Source: Metallyticus violacea
Taxonomy: Eukaryota > Arthropoda > Insecta > Mantodea > Metallyticidae
Assembly: GCA_030762175.1 (NCBI GenBank)
Contig: CM060830.1
Location: forward strand, 49,276,001-49,340,000
Length of the DNA: 64,000 nt
Direction: 5' to 3'
Within the stretch, counting starts at the first letter, position 1, and each line of letters starts with the position of its first letter. Below the pieces are notes generated by a model that saw nothing but the letters and a program-made list of their open reading frames with translations, made no database searches and was not told where the DNA came from. A program made the translations under genes and the position numbers. Of this stretch, positions 56,494 to 64,000 are shown one piece after another.

Positions 56494-58318
56494 ACACCAA
56501 CAACTCAAAATATCCCCTGAAAGTCAAGACGTGAAGCAACTTCATCACAGACAACTAAAGAAAATATCCTCTGCGACAACCCTAGAAAATATCCCCTGAA
56601 AGTCATTAAGACGTGAAGCAACTTTAACACCGACAACTCAAGAAAATATCCCCTGAAAGTCATTAAGACGTGAAGCAACTTTAACATCGACAACTCAAGA
56701 AAATATCCCCTGAAAGTCATTAAGACGTGAAGCACTTTAACACCGACAACTCAAGAAAATATCTCCTGAAAGTCATTAAGACGTGAAGCAACTTAACGCC
56801 GACAACTCAAGAAAATATCCCCTGAAAGTCATTAAGACGTGAAGCAACTTAACGCCGACAACTCAAGAAAATATCCCCTGAAAGTCATTAACACGTAAAG
56901 CAACTTAACGCCGACAACTAAAGAAAATACCCCCTGAAAGTCTTTAAGACGTGAAGCAACTTGGACGCCGACAACTCAAGAAAATATCCCCTGAAAGTCA
57001 TTAAGACGTAAAGCAACTTAACGCCGACAACTCAAGAAAATATCCCCTGAAAGTCATTAAGACGTAAAGCAACTTAACGCCGACAACTAAAGAAAATATC
57101 CCCTGAAAGTCATTAAGACATGAAGCAACTTAACACCGACAACTCAAGAAAATATCCCCTGAAAGTCATTAAGACGTAAAGCAACTTAACGCCGACAACT
57201 CAAGAAAATATCCCCTGAAAGTCATTAAGACATGAAGCAACTTAACGCTGACAACTCAAGAAAATATCCCCTGAAAGTCATTAAGACGTAAAGCAACTTA
57301 ACGCCGACAACTCAAGAAAATACCCCCTGAAAGTCATTAAGACGTGAAGCAACTTTAACATCGACAACTCAAGAAAATATCCCCTGAAAGTCATTAAGAC
57401 ATGAAGCAACTTAACGCCGACAACTCAAGAAAATATCCCCTGAAAGTCATTAAGACGTAAAGCAACTTAACGCCGACAACTCAAGAAAATACCCCCTGAA
57501 AGTCATTAAGACGTGAAGCAACTTTAACATCGACAACTCAAGAAAATATCCCCTGAAAGTCATTAAGACATGAAGCAACTTAACGCCGACAACTCAAGAA
57601 AATATCCCCTGAAAGTCATTAAGACGTAAAGCAACTTAACGCCGACAACTCAAGAAAATACCCCCTGAAAGTCATTAAGACATGAAGCAACTTGGACGCC
57701 GACAACTCAAGAAAATATCCCCGGAAAGTCATTAAGACATGAAGCAACTTGAACATCGACAACTCAAGAAAATATCCCCTGAAAGTCATTAAGACATGAA
57801 GCAACTTGAACATCGACAACTCAAGAAAATATCCCCTGAAAGTCATTAAGACATGAAGCAACTTGAACACCGACAACTCAAGAAAATATCCCCTGAAAGT
57901 CATTAAGACATGAAGCAACTTGAACATCGACAACTCAAGAAAATATCCCCGGAAAGTCATTAAGACATGAAGCAACTTTAACATCGACAACTCAAGAAAA
58001 TATCCCCGGAAAGTCATTAAGACATGAAGCAACTTGAACACCGACAACTCAAGAAAATATCCCCGGAAAGTCATTAAGACATGAAGCAACTTGAACACCG
58101 ACAACTCAAGAAAATATCCCCTGAAAGTCATTAAGACATGAAGCAACTTAACGCCGACAACTCAAGAAAATATCCCCTGAAAGTCATTAAGACGTAAAGC
58201 AACTTAACGCCAACAACTCAAGAAAATATCCCCTGAAAGGCATTAAGACGTAAAGCAACTTAACGCCGACAACTCAAGAAAATACCCCCTGAAAGTCATT
58301 AAGACGTGAAGCAACTTT
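56494..58318. repeat. Minisatellite, ~32 copies of a 56/57-bp unit
   Basis: The unit runs AACTCAAGAAAATATCCCCT, GAAAGTCATTAAGACGTGAA, GCAACTTAACGCCGAC. Variants (TTTAACATCGAC, TTGAACACCGAC, TTGGACGCCGAC) are one base longer. A three-unit block of 169 bp repeats exactly, with TAAGACGTAAAGC at 57282, 57451 and 57620. Units from about 57690 to 58140 are all 57 bp, so the minus strand stays open for 175 codons of a 19-residue repeat. That frame is a by-product of unit length. The left edge is the most degenerate. Confidence 0.97.
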
Positions 58319-58483
58319 CGGAAAATACACTGTGTCTAATCAGTCAGTGTTTAATATGGAGATAAGCATGGCGTCCTCGGAAAATTGTCACAACAGAAGA
58401 AAACAAAGTGCACGATTTAGTGTTGCTAGATCGGCGGTACAAAAGAGGAAACAGGCATCTCATTCTTAATGCCTATAAGCATA
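58319..58483. other. Spacer
   Basis: Unique sequence after the minisatellite, unrecognised. Confidence 0.45.
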
Positions 58484-58775
58484 CACCGAGTGAAGTGACT
58501 CAGAGATAACTTAGGTCTGATATTTGGAAGTTTCAGGTTCAAATCCTTGGAGCTGGCCATCCTGATATTGGAATATTTCGTGGTTTCCCCTGGTCGCTAA
58601 GATAAATACTGGAATGGAACTTTGCTTTCCATTTCGCTCTATCTCTTTTCAATTTTATTCTGTTACAGGGTCAGAAGTGCCAGGCGACGTGAACTTGTGC
58701 GGTGTGACGGTAGCTTGTACTTTGGGAAGATATGATAGAGACACTTCTGAAGGACTTGAGTTCCTTAAGGTATAC
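58484..58775 (+). mobile_element. SINE III with head
   Basis: CACCGAGTGAAGTGACTCAG head, B box CAGGTTCAAATCC, GGCCATCCTGATATTGGAAT, TCGTGGTTTCCCCTGGTCGC, TTATTCTGTTACAGGGTCAG, GGTGTGACGGTAGCTTGTAC, then 3' truncation. It gives a good view of the head/body junction. Confidence 0.85.
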
Positions 58776-60426
58776 AAAGGTTTTTCTTCTTAAATACAAG
58801 CATGCTCTTAGATGGATTTTTACTATTTATCAGAAAAATGGGCGAAGCTCACTAAAATTTAATTAAAGTTTCCACTCAAAGCGCCATATACTACAAGACT
58901 TCCTTACCTTTCGCTTTCGCTTTTCGGCAGCTGGAGATGGCACAATCGGCCGCGCCTTATTGATCGCATACCAAACTCCTATTTCCTATCACGAAGAGGA
59001 ATTTCTTACATACAATACAGATTTTTGAACACCAACAGTAAATACTCACACGATCATTTTGATGGAACCAAGCTTAGTTTGGAAAGAACACAATCTGTGT
59101 GTCAATTAACCCTTCAGCCACTGATGAAAGAAACCATTCAAAATAATGCACACCTGCTATGGGATCACCTTGTCGTAGACAATGGATACGCAGACTCTTT
59201 TAAGGTTTGAATTTTAAGAAATTTGATGCTGTATGTGCAGAAGATACTGAAACCCCCAACGTGCTGATTTTGTTGGCGAACGTTCAATTTTGTTTAATTT
59301 GTCTTCTGTTTAAACTGCGCGTATTTCTTGTTTTGCACGAACTAGTAGTATAAAAAGTACACAATTGTAGTTCTGGAAGAAGCTATTGTCCAGGTAACTT
59401 TGGAATAAATTCCTCGGGAACGCAATGAGCCGGTTTGTATTTTTAATAACTTTTGTTTAGAGTGTGAAATGAAAGCGTTCACGTATGCAAACAAATACTT
59501 CTTAGACACTTTACAAATAAATGAAGGAAGATTATACAGATATTTAGGGAAGGAAGGGATATTTGCAATTACACATTCAAGAGAAAGAAAGAAACATACC
59601 TGGAAACAAAATTGATGTGAAGTGTCCATGAGGACATCCAATTATATATTTCCTGTCTATCGGAACCATTATAAGAGAAAGGGTAACAAATAAAAAGATT
59701 CCTTAGCTTTCAATTTAATACATAACCTTGAATGGTGTTAGGATAATGGCATGGGACCTGTGAAAGAAAAATGTTATTACCATGCTTTCACAATAAAATT
59801 TAATTTGCGCTCAAACCACTACATGCAAGACTTATGACGCACTACAGTTGAAAATTGCAGTAGAAGTAATTCAAAAGAAAAGTGAACTATGAAAACATAA
59901 AGATGGACATCTTGCACAGGCTGAAGAACCAAGAGAATCAATGAAAAAATTACAGAAATGCAGCTTTTAGTGAGCAATAAGTGTTCATGTTCGATTTACA
60001 AAATACATTGGAAACATCTGTGGCTTACTATTGTGGCATATGGGGATTAACAATATGTGGGGAAATGTACTGTAGCATTGAGTCAGTTAAGAGTTGGAAA
60101 TGACGGTTGGGAGAGATTCCTTGAGTAAAATTAAGATCTGCACAAGCACATGATGTAGAAGTACTCTTTCAACGGCTTTCTTGAGAGATGACTGAGAGAG
60201 CTCGAGGAGAGCAGATGTATCGCCTTAGTCGGCGTCCATAATGACTGTAAGTGAACCTTATTAGTTATAATTATAATACATTTAATAATGGAAATATTGT
60301 TTGTGTGTTCAGTGAATATGTTTACTTAATTTGATCCCGTTTATAGCCAGGATAGTAAAGCCTTGTTGTGAGTCAGGTCCCAGTTCCTTAAATAAGCGAA
60401 ATAATGAATATTTTATAAGATTGGAA
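58776..60426. other. No recognised gene
   Basis: Unrecognised frames on both strands (61-99 codons). No mobile-element signature seen. Confidence 0.4.
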
Positions 60427-60827
60427 GTAGGGGGTCGTGGGCGGACTCGTGAGCGAAAGGTGTGAGGTTTGATTTCAACCACCATCTTCCTGACAATTTT
60501 TTTTCCAGGTTTTCCTCAGTCATCATAAATGGCAAATGCCGTGGAGGTACCCTCAACTTAGGACTGGAATGTTCCCTTCCTTTAAAAAAAGAAATCCTTT
60601 CCAAATATATCATTTAATCTCATGTATCATCAGTGTCCAACGCCTCCTATACCCAAGATCACGGGTTCGAACCCGGCCAGGACCGATGGATTTTTTTCGG
60701 GCGTAAAAATCCCAAGTATGGCTTCCTTCGGAAGGGAAGTAAAGCCATGGGTCCCGTGTCGTACATTTACGGCACGAAAAAGAACCTCAAGTCTGAAAGA
60801 AGAGGCCTCTGAGTAAAATTTATAATT
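60427..60827 (+). mobile_element. Chimeric SINE: SINE II fused to SINE I
   Basis: The SINE II part runs from GGGGGTCGTGGGCGGACTCG to CATGTATCATCAGTGTCCAA (about 60640). From TCCTATACCCAAGATCACGG the sequence is SINE I, again starting in the anticodon-loop region, through B box GGTTCGAACCCGG and AAGTAAAGCCATGGGTCCCG to CCTCTGAGTAAAATTT. The LTR-like repeat follows. The SINE II breakpoint is about 55 bp further 3' than in the chimera at 54704, so the two fusions are not simple copies of each other. Confidence 0.85.
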
Positions 60828-61489
60828 TGTTCATTAGGAGGACGGGTGTTCACCCCGGCCAGGTATGCTGGAAAAGAACAACGCTATAATGCCGGACGCT
60901 GGACGAATCAACGAGTGGTTAAGCTCAAATAATCAAACTGGCCAATAATATGACAGTGACTTGAAGTCACAGATAACCTATGAGGATATCTAAATTCATA
61001 GTGGCGGGAAAATAGAGCGTCCCTGCATCACGTGGTAAAGCGAGTTATATTGGGTATTTAAGGACGTGAAATCGCGCTTTTCGAGGTCTTCTTTTGGTTC
61101 GTCTACTCCGTTACTCTGGGAACTCTGGACTGTTCTCGTCATCTTGGTTCTACAAGTATTCAGCGTTCAGATGTCATAGGAGCGCCGACGTTCGAGCGTC
61201 ACTTCAGCTCGACAAGTCTTCCGAGCGGTTAGCTATCACACTGCTAGTCAAACATTACAGCTCCACGTGTCTGCCCGACGTCTCGTTACTGTGGTCCGAA
61301 CAAAAACGCCATGAGATGAACTCTTTGTTAAATAAACGACGTTTACCTGCAAATAATGTGTTCTCTCTGGTGGATATAATACTTTAATTCCCTTCACTCA
61401 ACCCGGCACTACCAGGTCCCGAAAACCAGCTACATCCCTGAGATCGATGTGAAGATTTATTGAGTGGTGAGCTGGATCATAAACAATCA
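60828..61489 (+). mobile_element. LTR-like repeat, forward copy (662 bp)
   Basis: TG at 60828, AATCA at the end. TATTTAAG (61055-61062) could be a TATA box and AATAAA (61331-61336) a polyadenylation signal about 275 bp downstream, the order expected in U3-R-U5. The frame 61094-61387 is nearly identical to that of the reverse copy. No matching internal region, primer-binding site or target duplication was found. The pair lies 5.2 kb apart in opposite orientation. Confidence 0.65.
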
Positions 61490-61742
61490 AACTCCTATCA
61501 GCATTCTCCCCGCTACCTATAACTCCTTCAAACCTTGACCCTCCAACGTGGGGCAATTATCAAAATTACCCCGCCCCCCCGCATCTTCCCACCTATAACT
61601 ACTTCAGGGGGACAAAAAAAAAAAAAAAAAGGGAGGAATACATAAGCTCTCCATAGATCAGGTGTAAATAACAAATTGAGAAATTGTGTCTTAAGATTGT
61701 TAACTGCCATCAAGTTACATATAAAATAAAATACCTCATATT
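61490..61742. other. Spacer with A run and local duplication
   Basis: ACCTATAACTCCTTCA (about 61515) and ACCTATAACTACTTCA (about 61590) are a diverged duplication about 75 bp apart. The second is followed by GGGGGAC and 17 A. It could be a small retroposed piece. Confidence 0.45.
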
Positions 61743-61965
61743 TCAACTCATTTCATTTCGTTAGTTCTGTTGCATGATTGAAAATATTGGACGAGGTGGG
61801 ATGGTAAGCTCTCTTCTACTTCTCTAAGGTGTAAGCTCTCTTCTACTTCTCTAAGGTGTAAGCTCTCTTCTACTTCTTTGAGAAGGCCGCGTTGAAATAT
61901 ATTTCTGGAAACAATGACCGCCCTGAGTTTCCCTCACTTTATCCCTTCCTCCCAGAGGTACCAAT
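61743..61965 (+). mobile_element. SINE III body with 27-bp triplication
   Basis: CATTTCATTTCGTTAGTTCT start and TTATCCCTTCCTCCCAGAGG end fit SINE III. In the middle a 27-bp unit (TAAGCTCTCTTCTACTTCTC plus TAAGGTG) is present three times (61805-61885), the last slightly diverged. The head is absent. Confidence 0.8.
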
Positions 61966-62329
61966 TATTTTATATATATACTGTGTATAATAAAATATAA
62001 TAAAAATGAATAATAAAATAAATCTTCTAAGAATGCAACTTAAACAACAAGAACCAGAATAGTAGAAACTGATAAAACATTGGAATAACACAAATATCCC
62101 AACATTTCTAACCACTTGCGTTCTTCTTCAGAGGCAGAAGACACGTGAAGGAGATAAAAGTAATTATTGAACTGTGAGGTTAGCCAAATGGGCGAAAACA
62201 AATAAAACAAGCAACAAGATAAAAAGGATGGGGGGAAATAAATAAAAGATGTGTATTAATAATTGAAAAATTATAAAAGATAATTAAAAAGTAGAAATGC
62301 GAATATTAACAAGAAAGTTTTAACGCGGT
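61966..62329. other. No recognised gene
   Basis: AT-rich, with a TATATATATA run at about 61972. Confidence 0.45.
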
Positions 62330-62505
62330 GGTGTACAGGCATAGAGCTGCCCTCTATCTCTGAGGTGACTTTCAGGGTCATGAGTCGGTAGAGCATCAAT
62401 AAGCGTTAAATTAAATGCATCATTGTGGGAGACGGCGTGTTGGGCAACCGGTAAGGGACACTTACTTTTAACAGAACGTCTACGATATTCATAGGTAGCG
62501 AAACA
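62330..62505 (-). pseudogene. Possible Penelope-like retroelement C-terminal relic
   Basis: An open minus-strand segment without a start codon reads CFATYEYRRRSVKSKCPLPV, AQHAVSHNDAFNLTLIDALP and THDPESHLRDR. The pattern S-x-VAxHxxxxxHxF(x)n resembles the C-terminal GIY-YIG-side region of Penelope-like elements, where SxVAxHxxxTGH is common. The match is by pattern only, and other retroelements have similar blocks. Confidence 0.35.
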
Positions 62506-63221
62506 ACAGAGAATTTAAATCAATATAAAATACTATGAAAGGCTTACAAAGTACTATGACGGCATAGCTTCTTGAAATTATTCTTCTTTTACAAGCATAT
62601 TCTCTTTGACACTAATGCACTTTGCCCATCTTATTCCGAAAGTCAGATGCCTCCAGGCCTGCAAAATACACCTCAACGGATGATTTAAGCCCTTCATGTG
62701 TTTCCACCAAGGAATTTTATGAGTAGGAAACGGATGGAAGCAAGTGAGGGCTTTTTATCGCTTGCTACTACTCCATAATCTCATTCACAGCGTAGTCAGC
62801 ATTCCTTTGTTTAACGCAGGATGCAAGGCATGCATATTTAGCCTGTCATCATATGGTAAACACTCCACACCTTTATATTTACAAGTTTAGTTCTAAACAG
62901 GCAAACGTTGCTGTTGATTTCATGATGCTCCTTGGTACAGCAAACTCATCTCCATTAAAAAGAGATGTTGACAAGTCATGAGGCGAAAGCAGTTATTTTC
63001 TTGTACACGTCATCGTGATGAGTATGGAAATTCAAATGTTTATTTATGAAAACAGGAGAATTTCTAGGTCAGCACTTTAAGCTATCGTTTTTATGCTTTA
63101 CAAAGACAGAATAACATCTCCTATATAGAAATAAATAACTAGTTTACATTTTTCTTAATTATAAATTACACTTGCTTCCTTCCTCTTCTCTTTCTCTTAA
63201 AGCCATCTTGATCTTTAGTTG
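62506..63221. other. No recognised gene
   Basis: AT-rich, nothing recognised. Confidence 0.45.
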
Positions 63222-63587
63222 AATTTTTTCGTGGTTTCTCCTTGTCGCTTAGACTGGAATCTTTTCACTTTTCTGTTCGTTCAACTATAATATCGAAAGT
63301 TCCAGGGTGGGATGGGCTGGTGCAGCGTAACGGTGGCTTGCACTTTCAAAAAGATTTTGCCCCTGCGTCTGGTATGGAGGCGGCCCTTCTGAGGGGCTCA
63401 AACTACTTGGAACAGGGGCTTCGCTGGCCTCGCGGAGTTCCATCTGATAACAACGTTACAGACCCTATCAATGTCTGCGTCTAATCTCGCGTGGAACTAG
63501 GCCTCTCGACATCTCACTCATTTTATATCTTTCTCCCGGAGGTGCCTCCTTCAGGGCATATGCACCAACAACCAGCCAATGAACACT
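63222..63587 (+). mobile_element. SINE III body
   Basis: TTTTTCGTGGTTTCTCCTTG, TTCGTTCAACTATAATATCG, GGGATGGGCTGGTGCAGCGT, CTGGTATGGAGGCGGCCCTT, CTTTCTCCCGGAGGTGCCTC and GCACCAACAACCAGCCAATG. The head is missing. It runs directly into the reverse SINE I. Confidence 0.85.
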
Positions 63588-63895
63588 TTTTTTTATTTGG
63601 TTTATTTACGAACTCTCTTTAATATCTTACCTTTAATAGCTCACCAGAGTCCCATTCAATTCATGGCGTGAAAAGGCTAATAAATTTTGCTTAGAGGCTT
63701 CTTCTTTCAGGCTTCAAGTTCTTTTTCGTGCCGTGTAAATGTACGACACAGGACCCACGGCTTTACTTCCCTTCTGAAGGAAACCATACTTAGAATTTTT
63801 TACGCCCGAAAAAATCCATCGATCCTGGTCGGTATTGAACACGCGATCTTGGGTTTAGGAAGCAAATATGATTACCACTACACCAGCAGGACCAA
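63588..63895 (-). mobile_element. SINE I, full length, reverse
   Basis: Tail TTTTTTTTATTTGGTTTATT on the plus strand, with a short duplication within the tail region (TTAATATCTTACCTTTAATA). Head on the minus strand GGTCCTGCTGGTGTAGTGGT. B box mutated (GTGTTCAATACC). It abuts the SINE III 3' end, suggesting insertion at the A/T-rich tail of that element. Confidence 0.92.
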
Positions 63896-64000
63896 CCCGA
63901 TGAACAAGACTAAAGTACGAAATATGTCAGTCCAATCCAATTTCTTCAAATTTATTTCTCTCATACATAAGAACGAACAAGTGTGCAGCTACATCGACGA
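63896..64000. other. Window edge
   Basis: Unrecognised sequence to the end of the window. Confidence 0.5.

Noticed and set aside
57619..58146. A 175-codon minus-strand protein made of 19-residue repeats
   Set aside because: It exists only because consecutive minisatellite units are 57 bp. Adjacent 56-bp units break the frame, and there is no gene context.
56494..58318. CRISPR array
   Set aside because: Units are contiguous with no unique spacers, and the DNA is animal nuclear sequence.
61094..61387. 97-codon protein in the LTR-like repeat
   Set aside because: It is conserved between the two copies only because the whole repeat is. It sits across the putative R-U5 region and matches no known protein.

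Overview
The window is repeat-dominated nuclear DNA from an animal, most likely an insect. The base composition is AT-rich. No intact gene can be supported, and nearly every recognisable sequence is a mobile-element copy or its remains. The insect call is an inference from three signals: three tRNA-derived SINE families, many decayed mariner/Tc1-type (ITm) transposases, and a nuclear copy of mitochondrial cytochrome b that reads only with TGA as Trp. A large polyneopteran-type genome (cockroach, termite, cricket, stick insect) would fit, but the species cannot be fixed from sequence alone.

Layout. 1-7.4 kb: an internally deleted mariner-like element with TA target sites (1730-2415), a decayed mariner (2761-3530) abutted by a SINE, and mostly featureless AT-rich DNA. 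7.4-12 kb: a 37-nt retroposed insert with a 40-nt A tail and a 13-bp target duplication, then a broken transposase carrying two nested SINEs, then more SINEs. 12-19 kb: AT-rich DNA, a decayed coding relic and a 20-bp-motif repeat array. 19.0-20.2 kb: a Tc1/mariner-type element with unusually long (about 300 bp) terminal inverted repeats. 20-36 kb: SINEs, LINE tails and mariner relics. 36-41.6 kb: a mariner split by a SINE, a 2-kb (TAC/TAT)n microsatellite, another mariner, and two TIR elements nine bases apart. 42-54 kb: SINEs, a second 20-bp-motif array split by a SINE, the cytochrome b NUMT and a possible host micro-exon (49482-49529). 54-64 kb: two SINE II/SINE I chimeras, each touching one of two inverted 662-bp LTR-like repeats, with a 1.8-kb minisatellite of 56/57-bp units between them, then more SINEs.

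Three SINE families recur and are named here for this window only. SINE I (about 290 bp) has a tRNA-like head with a GGTTCGAACCC-type B box and ends in a GACGCTGATGACCTGAGATG tail. SINE II (about 280 bp) has a Leu/Ser-like head (GGCCGAGGTCGTTAAGGC). SINE III (about 370 bp or more) has a GTGGCTCAGACGGTAA-type head. Several copies have clear 9-13 bp target duplications, which implies mobilisation by a LINE partner. Only LINE C-terminal scraps remain here. There is no operon or pathway logic: the relationships are nesting, truncation, internal deletion and template-switch-like fusion among parasites. The very long open frames come from triplet repeats and are not genes.
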